Positions 31,895 through 40,799 are shown, counted from the stretch's first letter. The stretch: DNA of 64,000 nt from Nocardia bhagyanarayanae (GCF_006716565.1 NZ_VFPG01000001.1:5518001-5582000), one strand, 5' to 3'. Made by a program: numbers and translations. The notes: generated from the sequence alone by a model not told the origin.

Positions 31895-34626
31895 GACCGA
31901 CGAACACCGGCGCGGTGGTGCCCGCCGCGACGCTGGCCGCACGGCCGGACGCGGCGCCGGAGCACACCGCGCGTTTCGGGGCCAAGGCCGCGAACCTCGG
32001 CCGCCTGCTGGCGGCCGGCCACCGGGTGCCGCCGTTCGCGGTGGTGACCACCGAGGCGTGCGCGGAGATCCTCGCGCCCGTCACCGACGGCATCGCCGAA
32101 CTGCTGGAGAATCTGGACCACACCGACCCCGCGTCGCTGCGGTCGGTGTCGGCGGCGATCCGCGGCCTGATCCTCGGCCTCGCGCTGCCCGACCGAGTGG
32201 CGGCCGAACTCGACGCCGCCGTCGCGGAGTGGTCCGGCGCGCGGCTCGCGGTCCGTTCCTCGGTCAGCGGCGAGGACTCCGCTACGGATTCTTTCGCGGG
32301 GCAGCTCGATACCATCCTCAATGTCGCACCGGACGGGGTGGCCCGCGCCCTGCTGGAGGTGCTCGCTTCGGCCTATTCGGAGCGTTCGCTCTTCTATCGG
32401 GCCCATCGCGGCCTCGACAACAGCGGCGTCGAGTGCGCGGTCCTGGTCCAGGTGCTCGTCGACAGCGCGGTCTCCGGCGTCGTCTTCAGCTGCAATCCGC
32501 AGACCGGTGACCCTGCCGAATCGGTGGTGTCGGCGGCGTTGGGTCTCGGCGAAGGCGTGGTGGCCGGCACGGTGGAGTGCGACACCTACTTCATCGACAA
32601 CGCCTCGGGCGCGATCGTCTCCCGCAGCGTCGTCGACAAGCGGAGCCGGGTCGTCGCCGAAGCCGGTTCCGGCACCGTCGTGGCGGAGATCGCGGGCGGC
32701 AGTGTCGAACCGGCACTCACCGACGATCGGATTCTCCAGCTCACCCGTACCGCGGCCGCGCTCGCCGACACCTTCGGCGCGCCCCAGGACGTCGAGTGGG
32801 CCTACGACGCGGACGGCACCCTGTTCCTGTTGCAAGCCCGCCCGGTCACCGCGACGGGAGCGCGCGAGACCATCTTCGACAACGTCAATGTCGCCGAGTC
32901 CTACCCGGGACTGTCCAGCCCGCTGACGTTCTCGATCCTGCGCGCCGCCTACGAACAGGTCTTCCGCGCCTGCCACCGGGATTTCGGCGCGACCGGCGCG
33001 ATCGTGGATCGCAACGCGGCGAGCCTGTACCCGTATCTGGTCGGCACCGCGCACGGGCGGATCTACTACAACATCAGCAACTGGTACCGGCTGTTCCTGC
33101 AGATTCCCGGCATGGAGTTCGCGATCGAGGGCTGGGAGGCCGCCCTCAACATCGAGAACCGCTACCAACGCCCCGCCACGCCGAAACGCGGTCTCGCCCG
33201 GCTGCGGATGTACGCGCTGCGGGTGCGAGTCTTCGCGATCATCGGCGCGGGCTGGCTGCGGCTGCCGCGCAGGTTGCGGGCCTTCTTCACCGAGCTGGCC
33301 GCCTTCACCGCCGACCTGGACCGCCGCCTCGACCCCGAAACGCCCGAGCGCGAACGCGATCCGGAGGCGCTGCTGCGGTGGATGGAGCGCTGCCTGCACG
33401 AGCTGGTGCCCGCGTACTCGGTGCAGATCTTCAACGACTTCCTCGCCCAGCAGCTGTTCCACGTCGTCGGCCTGCTGCTGGAACGGCAGGGGCTCGATAC
33501 GACCGAGGCGATCACGCTGCGCAACGAATTGTTCTGCGGCGAAGAGGGCGTCGACAGCGTGGACCCGGTGCGTTCGGCGCTCGCGTTGACCGCGACGATC
33601 CGCGACGATCCGGCACTGCGCGCACTGTTCACCGGCCCGTTGGACGCGGGGACGGTGTGGAAGAGCCTGGCGCAGCCGGAATTCACGGCTTTCCGCGCGG
33701 CCTGCCTTCGCCATATCGCGCTGTTCGGCGATCGCACGGTCGACGAGCTCAAGCTCGAGACCGATCCGCTCGGCGAGCACCCGGAACGTCTGGTGCCGAT
33801 GCTGCGGAACTACCTGCGCGGCGGACAGAACATCGACGAGATGGCGGCGCGTGAGAAGGCGATCCGCCGCGAAGCCGAGCGGACCGCGGCCGCGCTGTTC
33901 CGCGACAGTTTCGCCCGGCGCCTCGCCTTCCGCCTCGCGCTGGGCCGTGCCCGCGAGCACGTGAAGCAGCGCGAGAATATGCGATTGGGCCGCAGCCGTT
34001 CCTTCGGCTTGGTCAAACGGGTGTTCCGGGAGTTCGGCAAGCAGATGCACGGCGCGGGACTGCTCGACGATCCGCGCGACATCTTCTGGCTCACCTATGA
34101 GGAGATCGCGGCGCTGACCCGCGGCACCGCCGTCGACACCGACGCGGCCCGCACCGTCGCCACCCGTAAACGCGATCACGAGCGGTGGCGCGCCACCGAA
34201 CTCCCCACCCGGATCGTCACCACCGGCATCGCCGCGGCGAGCATCGACGACCCCGCCTTCGACGCCTCGATTTCGGCAGTCGACGCAACGGCGCAGACCG
34301 TGCTGCGCGGCATCGGTTGCGCGCCAGGGCGTGTCGAGGCGCCCGCGCTGGTGCTCGGCACCCCGGATCCCGAGGTGGAGATCGACGGACAGATCCTGGT
34401 CGCCGCAACCACCGATCCCGGCTGGGTCTTCCTCATGGTCGCCGCGGGCGGCCTGGTGAGCGAGAAGGGCAGCGTGCTCTCGCACACCGCCATCATCGGC
34501 CGCGAACTCGGCATCCCGACCGTCGTCGGCGTTCCCGGCGTCACCCGCCTGGTCGCGACCGGAGACCGCCTGGTGCTCGACGGACGCGCGGGCACCGCAA
34601 CCATCGTGCACGAGGACGAACAATGA
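31891..34626 (+). CDS. PEP-synthase / rifampin-phosphotransferase / PigC-like ATP-dependent enzyme
   Basis: 911 aa. The N-terminal ATP-grasp (about 20-320) reads HTARFGAKAANLGRLLAAGH, then LAVRSSVSGEDSATDSFAGQ and QDVEWAYDADGTLFLLQARP. A family-specific middle region spans about 330-800, and the C-terminal swivelling His domain has GSVLSHTAIIGREL with phospho-His865. The family splits ATP to AMP and phosphate by way of a His intermediate; PigC/RedH/TamQ use it to drive an amine/aldehyde condensation, RPH to phosphorylate rifampin. It is homologous to residues ~912-1712 of the fusion protein but not identical, so the operon has two. AGAGG lies upstream of the ATG. Confidence 0.85.
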   Translation: MRPTNTGAVVPAATLAARPDAAPEHTARFGAKAANLGRLLAAGHRVPPFAVVTTEACAEILAPVTDGIAELLENLDHTDPASLRSVSAAIRGLILGLALPDRVAAELDAAVAEWSGARLAVRSSVSGEDSATDSFAGQLDTILNVAPDGVARALLEVLASAYSERSLFYRAHRGLDNSGVECAVLVQVLVDSAVSGVVFSCNPQTGDPAESVVSAALGLGEGVVAGTVECDTYFIDNASGAIVSRSVVDKRSRVVAEAGSGTVVAEIAGGSVEPALTDDRILQLTRTAAALADTFGAPQDVEWAYDADGTLFLLQARPVTATGARETIFDNVNVAESYPGLSSPLTFSILRAAYEQVFRACHRDFGATGAIVDRNAASLYPYLVGTAHGRIYYNISNWYRLFLQIPGMEFAIEGWEAALNIENRYQRPATPKRGLARLRMYALRVRVFAIIGAGWLRLPRRLRAFFTELAAFTADLDRRLDPETPERERDPEALLRWMERCLHELVPAYSVQIFNDFLAQQLFHVVGLLLERQGLDTTEAITLRNELFCGEEGVDSVDPVRSALALTATIRDDPALRALFTGPLDAGTVWKSLAQPEFTAFRAACLRHIALFGDRTVDELKLETDPLGEHPERLVPMLRNYLRGGQNIDEMAAREKAIRREAERTAAALFRDSFARRLAFRLALGRAREHVKQRENMRLGRSRSFGLVKRVFREFGKQMHGAGLLDDPRDIFWLTYEEIAALTRGTAVDTDAARTVATRKRDHERWRATELPTRIVTTGIAAASIDDPAFDASISAVDATAQTVLRGIGCAPGRVEAPALVLGTPDPEVEIDGQILVAATTDPGWVFLMVAAGGLVSEKGSVLSHTAIIGRELGIPTVVGVPGVTRLVATGDRLVLDGRAGTATIVHEDEQ

Positions 34627-35915
34627 CACCAGCGACCGCCGGTCACGGCGAGAACTTCAGTCTCGAACACTATCTCGACCCCGCCGCGCACACCTTCGAA
34701 CAGCGCTTCGAGGAATTCCGGCCGTACGTCACGAACGCCAGGGGCAGCGGTTTCGTGTTGCGCGAGATCACCGGCCCAGCCGGGCCGGTCGTGCAGGTGC
34801 GCGACCCGGACGGCGGCGAGACCCGCGAGCTGATCATGCTCGGCTCCAACAACTATCTCGGGCTCGGCAGCGAGCCGGAGATCATCGAAGCCGCGGTCGC
34901 CGCGACCAGGGAATTCGGCGTGGGGTGCGGCGGACCGCCGCTGCTCAACGGCACCACCTCGCTGCACCGGCGGCTGGAGGAGCGCCTCGCGGAGACGAAG
35001 GGCTGCGAGTCGGCGATGGTGTTCTCCTCCGGCTACGCGGCGAACGTCGGCTGGGTGACCGGCCTGCTGCGCAACGGCGACACCCTGCTCTACGACGAGC
35101 AGAGCCACGCCAGCCTCTACGACGGCATCCAGCTCGGTCGCGTCCGATCGATGGCCTTCCAGCACAACGATCTGCGCCACCTGCGGCACCGCCTGATGCA
35201 GGTGCGCTGGCGGAACCCGGGCGCGAACATCGTGGTCGCGGTCGAGGGCGTCTATTCCATGGACGGCGACATCGCTCCGCTGCCGGAGATCCGCGCGCTG
35301 TGCGATTCGTTCGGCGCCTGGCTGGCCATCGACGACGCGCACGGCACCGGCGTGCTCGGCGCGAATGGCCACGGCACCGCCGAGCACTTCGGTCTCGGCG
35401 ATGGATCGGTGGAGCTGTACATGGGCACGTTCTCGAAGGTGTTCGCCACCACCGGCGGCTTCGTCGCCGGGTCCAGGGACCTGGTCGACACGCTGCGGTT
35501 CTTCGCACGCTCCTACATGTTCTCGGCCTCGCTGTCACCCGCGGTGGTCGCGGCGGTGCTCGCCTCGATCGATTTCATCGACGCCCATCCCGAGCGGGTC
35601 GCCCAATTGCACGACAACACCGCGTATTTCGCGCGCGAACTGCGCCGGATGGGTTTCGCGGTGGACCCGCAGACGGCGATCATCCCGATTCTGGTGCCGC
35701 AGCGCCTTGCCGTCTCCGAGGTGGTCGCCGCGCTGCACCGAGCGGGCGTCTTCGTCAACGGCGTCGAATTCCCCGCGGTGCCGAGGGAACAGCAGCGTTT
35801 GCGGGTTTCGATGATGGCCACCCTGACCCGCGATCAGCTCGACTTCGCGCTCGAACAGATCTCGACCGTCGCCAGAAGCTTCGGTTTCCATCCAGAACAG
35901 GAGGGTGCGGCATGA
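34623..35915 (+). CDS. Alpha-oxoamine synthase (AONS / KBL / serine palmitoyltransferase family)
   Basis: 430 aa PLP enzyme. SNNYLGLGSEPEI, SSGYAANVGWVTGLL, DDAHGTGVLGANGHG and FSKVFATTGGFV (PLP Lys272) match the family throughout. It is longer at the N-terminus (about 40 residues) than KBL, as in carrier-protein-using members. These enzymes decarboxylatively condense an amino acid with an acyl-CoA or acyl-ACP to an alpha-aminoketone. With two ACPs and a FAAL nearby, acyl-ACP is the likely partner. The amino acid (Ser, Ala, Gly) cannot be told. Overlaps the previous stop by 4 bases. Confidence 0.92.
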   Translation: MTPATAGHGENFSLEHYLDPAAHTFEQRFEEFRPYVTNARGSGFVLREITGPAGPVVQVRDPDGGETRELIMLGSNNYLGLGSEPEIIEAAVAATREFGVGCGGPPLLNGTTSLHRRLEERLAETKGCESAMVFSSGYAANVGWVTGLLRNGDTLLYDEQSHASLYDGIQLGRVRSMAFQHNDLRHLRHRLMQVRWRNPGANIVVAVEGVYSMDGDIAPLPEIRALCDSFGAWLAIDDAHGTGVLGANGHGTAEHFGLGDGSVELYMGTFSKVFATTGGFVAGSRDLVDTLRFFARSYMFSASLSPAVVAAVLASIDFIDAHPERVAQLHDNTAYFARELRRMGFAVDPQTAIIPILVPQRLAVSEVVAALHRAGVFVNGVEFPAVPREQQRLRVSMMATLTRDQLDFALEQISTVARSFGFHPEQEGAA

Positions 35916-37312
35916 CCGGAACCCAGATCGCCGCGGGCGGCACCGCCGTCGAACGGCTGCTGGTGCACGCGGCACTGGCCGCCCCGAGCGCCGACGAGCG
36001 CGCCGAAATGGCCAAGCTCGCCCACGACGTCGCCGACTGGGCCGAGTTCTTCGCGCTGGCGAAGGTCAACGCGACGGTGCCGCTGGTACAGCGCAGGCTC
36101 GAAGCCGAGGAACTCTACGGGCTCGTGCCGGACGCGGTCCGCGCCGACTTCGCCGCCGTCACCGATCACATCGCCGCGGTCAACGAGCGCAGGCTCGCCG
36201 GAGCGCTGGAGTTGTTGCGCCGCTTCGACGAACGCGGCGTGCGCTGCGTGGTGCTCAAGGGAATGCTCTTCTCGACCGAGATCTACGGCGACCCGCGCTA
36301 CAAGCGGATGAACGACCTGGACATCCTGATCGAGCTGGATCAGGTCGACACCGCCATCGAGATCTACCGGGAGCTCGGGCTTTTCGCCACCTCCGAGCTG
36401 CTGGGCAAGGCGCCGAAGGTGCGGTCCGAGCGCTCGCACCATCTACCCTCGTTCGTCTCGCGCGACGGCGCGCTGGTGGTCGGCACGCACTGGGGACTCA
36501 TCACGCCGCTGGCCCCGTACACCATCGACTACGCCGCCATCTGGAACCGGGTGCGGCGCATCGACTTCTACGGTGTGCCCGCCTGGGCCATGGCGCACGA
36601 GGACAACCTGCACCACCTCGGCGTGCACCTGCCGTACTACAAGACCGGCGTGCGCGAACTCGGTGATCTGTGGAACCTCGCCCGTTACGCCACCGATCTC
36701 GACTACGACCTGCTCGCGGGCGAGATCGCGAAGGCGGGCACCGAAAGCCTTATGTATCACGCGCTTTCACTGAGCCACCGGCTGGTGCCGAACCCGGCGT
36801 TCGCCGCCCTCGTCGACCGGGTGCGGCCGAGGATCAACCGCTTCACCCGCTACGACACGGCCCGCAAGACCGCCGACATCCACGCGCTGCTGCGCAGCCG
36901 CTCCACCCACACCTCGCGCATCGAGAAGGCCTACACCGAGTTCAACATGACGGCGCAGGCGCACGAGAAGCGCGCCAGCTTCGGGCGGCTGTGGTCGGAT
37001 CTGCTGCTGGTGCCGGCCGCCGAGGCGGAGCGGATGAGTTCGCTGCGCGAGCCGAAGGCGCTCTCCGCGCTCGGCGCGCGCGTGTCCGCCCCCTACCGGC
37101 TGACCCGGGTGTTCCAGCGCGATCTCGGCCGCTGGCTGTTTCCCGCGGCGCTGGCCAAGACCGTCGTCGACCTCGGCGCGGCCTACGGCGCCGAGCTCGC
37201 GCAGCGCGCGGGCGTGCGTGCGGCCGCCGCCCGGCCCGGGATCGACGAGTACGCGGCGGAGCTCGGGCTGACCCGCGCCGACCTGCAAGCCGTGCTGGAC
37301 AGTCAGGAATGA
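35912..37312 (+). CDS. NTP_transf_5-family nucleotidyltransferase-like protein (PF14907)
   Basis: 466 aa. FDERGVRCVVLKGMLFSTEI, then YGDPRYKRMNDLDILIELDQV matches the LKG ... R-x-x-x-D-x-D core of uncharacterised nucleotidyltransferase-like proteins found in antibiotic clusters (for example with lasso peptides). The N-terminal part is helical; HTHWGLITPL-type segments lie mid-protein. The family may attach a nucleotide or phosphoryl group to a hydroxyl. AGGAGGG lies about 6 bases before the ATG, which overlaps the oxoamine synthase stop. Confidence 0.75.
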   Translation: MTGTQIAAGGTAVERLLVHAALAAPSADERAEMAKLAHDVADWAEFFALAKVNATVPLVQRRLEAEELYGLVPDAVRADFAAVTDHIAAVNERRLAGALELLRRFDERGVRCVVLKGMLFSTEIYGDPRYKRMNDLDILIELDQVDTAIEIYRELGLFATSELLGKAPKVRSERSHHLPSFVSRDGALVVGTHWGLITPLAPYTIDYAAIWNRVRRIDFYGVPAWAMAHEDNLHHLGVHLPYYKTGVRELGDLWNLARYATDLDYDLLAGEIAKAGTESLMYHALSLSHRLVPNPAFAALVDRVRPRINRFTRYDTARKTADIHALLRSRSTHTSRIEKAYTEFNMTAQAHEKRASFGRLWSDLLLVPAAEAERMSSLREPKALSALGARVSAPYRLTRVFQRDLGRWLFPAALAKTVVDLGAAYGAELAQRAGVRAAAARPGIDEYAAELGLTRADLQAVLDSQE

Positions 37313-38046
37313 CCGCGGCGCACCGCACCGTGCTGTGGGACCTGGACGGCACCTTGGTCGGCCTGCGCAAGCGCAGCTTCAAGACGCTGATGCCGCTGAC
37401 AGCGGCACTGGCGTTTCGGGACCTGACGCCGCCGCACCGGTTTCTCCGGGTGCTCTCCGGCGTCCTTCCCGAGGTGCGCCGCAACGAAACCGACCGCACC
37501 AATACCGAATTCATGGTCGACCTGCTCGCGGATGGGCTGCATATCGGACGCGAGCGGGTGGACGAGCGGCTACGGCGGCTGGCCGAGCACGATTTCGTCC
37601 GGCTGCGCCGCTGTTTCCCGGCGCTGCCCGAGGCGGTGTCGGCGGTGCGCGAGCTGCGCGAGGCAGGCGTTCCGCAGATCGTCGCCACCAATCCGCTCTG
37701 GCCGCTGAGCACCGCGACCACCCGATTGCGCTGGGGCGGCCACGATCCCGGCGTGTTCGAGTTCATCACCAGCGGGGAGACCATGCGCCGGTCGAAGCCG
37801 CGCGTGGAGTTCTATCGCGAACTGCTGGACCGGCTCGGGCTCGCGGCGCGGGACTGCGTGATGATCGGCAACGACGCCGCCAACGACGCGCCCGCCGCCC
37901 GGATCGGCATCCCCGTCTTCCTGCTCGGTGTCGCGGAAACAACTGTGCCGCAGGAGTGTTCACGAACCGGTCTGGTCACCACGGGAGATTGGACCCGGCT
38001 GCGCGTGTGGCTGGGCAACGAGGAGAAGTCATGCTCGTCATCTTGA
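37309..38046 (+). CDS. HAD-family phosphatase
   Basis: 245 aa. Motif I LWDLDGTLVG, motif II VATNPLW, motif III TMRRSKPRVEFY and motif IV MIGNDAANDA are complete, with a helical cap between I and II, as in phosphoglycolate-phosphatase-like HADs. In a cluster with two P-loop kinases, a lipid-kinase-like enzyme and a nucleotidyltransferase it may remove a protecting phosphate or recycle an intermediate. Its last 16 bases overlap the next gene's start. Confidence 0.88.
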   Translation: MTAAHRTVLWDLDGTLVGLRKRSFKTLMPLTAALAFRDLTPPHRFLRVLSGVLPEVRRNETDRTNTEFMVDLLADGLHIGRERVDERLRRLAEHDFVRLRRCFPALPEAVSAVRELREAGVPQIVATNPLWPLSTATTRLRWGGHDPGVFEFITSGETMRRSKPRVEFYRELLDRLGLAARDCVMIGNDAANDAPAARIGIPVFLLGVAETTVPQECSRTGLVTTGDWTRLRVWLGNEEKSCSSS

Positions 38047-38984
38047 ATCCGCAATCCAACGCGGGGACCGCCCTGCGACGCTGGCAGCCGGTGGAAGGCG
38101 CGCTGCGCGAACGCCATCCCGGCATGACCGTCGAACTGCCCGCCGACGCCGACCAGGCGGTGAAGCTGGTGCGCACGCACATCGAAACAGGCGACGGCAC
38201 AAGGCCGGAGGCGATCGTCGCCGCGGGCGGCGACGGCATGGTGAACCTGGTGCTCAACGCGATCATGGACCCGGCGACCGATCGGCCGCGCCGCGGCGCG
38301 GAGGAACTCGCGCTCGGCGCCATCGGACTCGGCAGCTCCAACGACTTCCACAAGCCGGTGCCGGCCTCGGCCACGATCGACGGCGTCCCGGTCCGGGTCG
38401 ACGCGGCGCGCGCGGAGGCGGTCGACGTCGGCAAGGCCACGATGCTCCTGCCCGACGGCACCCGCGCGGTCCGCTACTTCCTGCTCAACGCGAGCATGGG
38501 ACTGGTCGCGGCGGGCAACGATTCGTTCAACAACGCGACCGGCGCGCTGGCCTGGCTGAAGTCGCGCAACGTGGAAGCCGCCATCGTCGCCACCGCGTTG
38601 CGCAATATCGCCACCCACCGCCCGATGCGCCTCGAGGTCCGCGGCACCGACTGGACGTACACCGCGCCGATCACCAATATCGGAGTGCTCAAGAGCGTGC
38701 ACTTCGCGGGCGGCATGTACTACGACACCCCCGTCACCCGGACCGACGGCCGGTTCGACGTGAACATCTGGGCCGCAGCCGGACGACTGCGCGTCCTCGG
38801 TCTGATCGCCGGGCTGTACCGCGGCGCGTTCACCGGCTCGCCGCTGGCGATCTGTCATCGCGACACCGCCGTGGAGCTGCGTCCCGAACGGCCCGTCCCG
38901 CTGGAGCTGGACGGCGAGATCACCGTGGTCGAATCCGCGCGCCTGGAAGTGCTGCCGCGGGCGCTGAAGGTGTGTGCGGCATGA
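38031..38984 (+). CDS. Diacylglycerol/sphingoid-base-kinase-like lipid kinase (YegS/DgkB family)
   Basis: 317 aa. The start LVILNPQSNAGTA is the DAGK catalytic-domain opening, and AAGGDGMVNLVLNAI is its nucleotide-binding GGDGT-like motif, here GGDGM. LGSSNDFHK replaces the usual GTANDFA, and the C-terminal beta domain (VPLELDGEI) is typical. The family phosphorylates lipid hydroxyls such as diacylglycerol, ceramide or sphingosine. With an oxoamine synthase and SDR nearby, a sphingoid-like amino alcohol is an attractive substrate. GAGGAG lies just before the ATG. The GGDGM/GSSND changes could shift substrate or activity. Confidence 0.85.
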   Translation: MLVILNPQSNAGTALRRWQPVEGALRERHPGMTVELPADADQAVKLVRTHIETGDGTRPEAIVAAGGDGMVNLVLNAIMDPATDRPRRGAEELALGAIGLGSSNDFHKPVPASATIDGVPVRVDAARAEAVDVGKATMLLPDGTRAVRYFLLNASMGLVAAGNDSFNNATGALAWLKSRNVEAAIVATALRNIATHRPMRLEVRGTDWTYTAPITNIGVLKSVHFAGGMYYDTPVTRTDGRFDVNIWAAAGRLRVLGLIAGLYRGAFTGSPLAICHRDTAVELRPERPVPLELDGEITVVESARLEVLPRALKVCAA

Positions 38985-39775
38985 AGAAAGTCGTCCTGAT
39001 CACCGGCGCGGCCAACGGCATGGGCGCGGCGACGGCGGAGCACTTGGCGCGTGCGGGCTACATCGTGGAGGGGTCCGACCTCGTCGCCGGGCCGGCCCAC
39101 GCGACCGTGGATGTCCGGGATACCGAGGCGGTGCGCGCCTGGGTGAAGGAGGTGGTCGCGCGGCACGGCCGGATCGACGCCGTCGTCGCCTTCGCCGCCT
39201 ACGGCGTGGTCGGCTCGGTGGAGGAGACCGAACCGGACGAGGCCGCCGCCCTGTTCGACACCAATGTCCTCGGCACCCACCGCGTGGTGCGCGCGGTCAT
39301 GCCGATCATGCGCGCGCAGGGCGGCGGGCGGGTGATCGTGGTCAGCTCCGGTGCGGGCGCGATCGCCGAGCCCTACGGCGGCTGGTACTCCGCCACGAAG
39401 GCGGCGGTGGAGCGGATCGGTGAGGCGATGCGGATGGAGGCGGCCGGATTCGGCATCGCGGTGTCCGTGCTGGCGCCGGGGTGGACGGTGACTCCGATCA
39501 TCGAATCGGCCGTGCGCGTGTCCGCGCCGCTGCCGGAGTACGACGCCGATCGGCAGGCGGTGCTCGAACGGGTCAGCGGATACCTGGCCGACGGCCAACC
39601 CGCCGTCGCGGTCGCCCGGAAGGTGCAGGACATCCTGGAAACATCGCGGCCGCGCCAGACATACTTGTGCGGCAACGATGTTCGGCTGTCCTTCTGGACC
39701 CGCCGCCTGGTTCCTGGCCGGTTGTACGAACGACTGGTCCTCGACTACTACGGACTCCCGGGCGCGCGGAACTAG
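38981..39775 (+). CDS. Short-chain dehydrogenase/reductase
   Basis: 264 aa classical SDR. TGAANGMGAATAEHLA is the NAD(P)-binding TGxxxGxG, and AAYGVVG and VSSGAGAIAEPYGGWYSATKAA show the Ser ... Tyr-x-x-x-Lys active site. It ends at 39775, the last gene of the operon. In the sphingoid-base analogy it would reduce the keto group left by the oxoamine synthase, but other substrates are possible. Overlaps the lipid kinase stop by 4 bases. Confidence 0.9.
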   Translation: MKKVVLITGAANGMGAATAEHLARAGYIVEGSDLVAGPAHATVDVRDTEAVRAWVKEVVARHGRIDAVVAFAAYGVVGSVEETEPDEAAALFDTNVLGTHRVVRAVMPIMRAQGGGRVIVVSSGAGAIAEPYGGWYSATKAAVERIGEAMRMEAAGFGIAVSVLAPGWTVTPIIESAVRVSAPLPEYDADRQAVLERVSGYLADGQPAVAVARKVQDILETSRPRQTYLCGNDVRLSFWTRRLVPGRLYERLVLDYYGLPGARN

Positions 39776-39819
39776 ACCGTGTCACCCACGATCCGACACG
39801 ACGTGGGACGATCGCGGAG

Positions 39820-40269
39820 GTGAGCAGCAATTCCGCCTCGGAGCCGCACCTGCGCGACCTCGCGCGGTTGCGCCGCGTCCGCGATCGTATCGACCGGGAG
39901 TACGCCCAGCCGCTGGACGTCGAGAAGCTCGCCCGCGACGCGCACATGTCGGCGGGGCACCTCAGCCGCCAGTTCAAGCTCGCGTACGGCGAGTCGCCGT
40001 ACTCCTACCTGATGACGCGGCGCATCGAGCGCGCGATGGCGCTGCTGCGGCGCGGCGATCTCAGCGTCACCGAGGTCTGCTTCGCGGTCGGCTGCTCGTC
40101 GCTGGGCACCTTCAGCACCCGTTTCACCGAGTTGGTCGGCGTGCCGCCCAGCGTCTACCGGCGCGAGGCGGCGCAGACGACCGAGGGGATCCCGTCGTGC
40201 GTGGCGAAACAGGTGACCAGACCGATCAGGAATAAAGAAGCGTCGGCCGCCGCGCCGCGTTTAGCCTGA
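39820..40269 (+). CDS. AraC-family transcriptional regulator (DNA-binding domain only)
   Basis: 149 aa from a GTG. It is essentially the two helix-turn-helix motifs (LARDAHMSAGHLSRQFKLAYG and VTEVCFAVGCSSLGTFSTRF) with a short N-terminus and a basic tail, with no N-terminal sensor domain. It lies 44 bases after the biosynthetic operon and 5 bases before the VOC gene, with which it is surely co-transcribed. AraC-VOC pairs like this often regulate and accompany a detoxification function. It could act on the adjacent DrrC-like gene or on the upstream operon. Confidence 0.85.
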   Translation: MSSNSASEPHLRDLARLRRVRDRIDREYAQPLDVEKLARDAHMSAGHLSRQFKLAYGESPYSYLMTRRIERAMALLRRGDLSVTEVCFAVGCSSLGTFSTRFTELVGVPPSVYRREAAQTTEGIPSCVAKQVTRPIRNKEASAAAPRLA

Positions 40270-40274
40270 TCAGC

Positions 40275-40685
40275 ATGGATATCAGCATTCACTCGAGCTT
40301 CCTTCCGCAGAACGACCCGGACGCGGCCCTGGCCTTCTACCGCGACACCCTCGGCTTCGAGGTCCGCAACGACGTCGGATACAACGGGATGCGCTGGATC
40401 ACCGTCGGGCCCGTCGACCAGCCCGACACGTCCATCGTCCTGTACCCGCCGCAAGCCACCCCCGGCATCACCGACGAGGAACGCCGCACCGTCGAGGAGA
40501 TGATGGCCAAGGGCACCTACGCGAGCGTCGTGCTGGCGTCCAAGGACGTCGACGGCGTCTTCGATCGGCTTCAGGCCGGTGACGCCGAGGTCGTCCAGGA
40601 GCCGACCGACCAGCCCTACGGCGTCCGCGACTGCGCCTTCCGCGATCCCGCGGGCAACATGGTCCGCATCCAGCAGGTGAGCTGA
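40275..40685 (+). CDS. VOC-family (glyoxalase/bleomycin-resistance-like) protein
   Basis: 136 aa with the VOC fold pattern: FYRDTLGFEVRNDVGYNG, WITVGPVD, VVLASKDVDGVFDRLQAGDA, and RDCAFRDPAGNMVRIQQ. The metal ligands are not all evident (no early His; Glu near the end missing), so it may bind rather than transform a ligand. It is 5 bases downstream of the AraC gene. Confidence 0.88.
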   Translation: MDISIHSSFLPQNDPDAALAFYRDTLGFEVRNDVGYNGMRWITVGPVDQPDTSIVLYPPQATPGITDEERRTVEEMMAKGTYASVVLASKDVDGVFDRLQAGDAEVVQEPTDQPYGVRDCAFRDPAGNMVRIQQVS

Positions 40686-40799
40686 CCCGCCCGCCGAGCG
40701 GCTCTGACAAGAAACCCGACGCACTACTCGAAGCTGGTTGGATCGAGCCAGGCCACTTCGGCGGAGACCCCGAAAGGCTCGCGAACCAAAGGAGAAGCG

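Noticed and set aside
31576..34629. 1017-codon minus-strand frame
   Set aside because: Antisense of the PEP-synthase-like gene; its composition (repeated RR, GG, QR) is typical of high-GC shadow frames.
21265..39775. Considered as a prodiginine or tambjamine cluster
   Set aside because: No proline-activating adenylation, PigA-type dehydrogenase or bipyrrole genes are present, so only the enzyme logic is shared.
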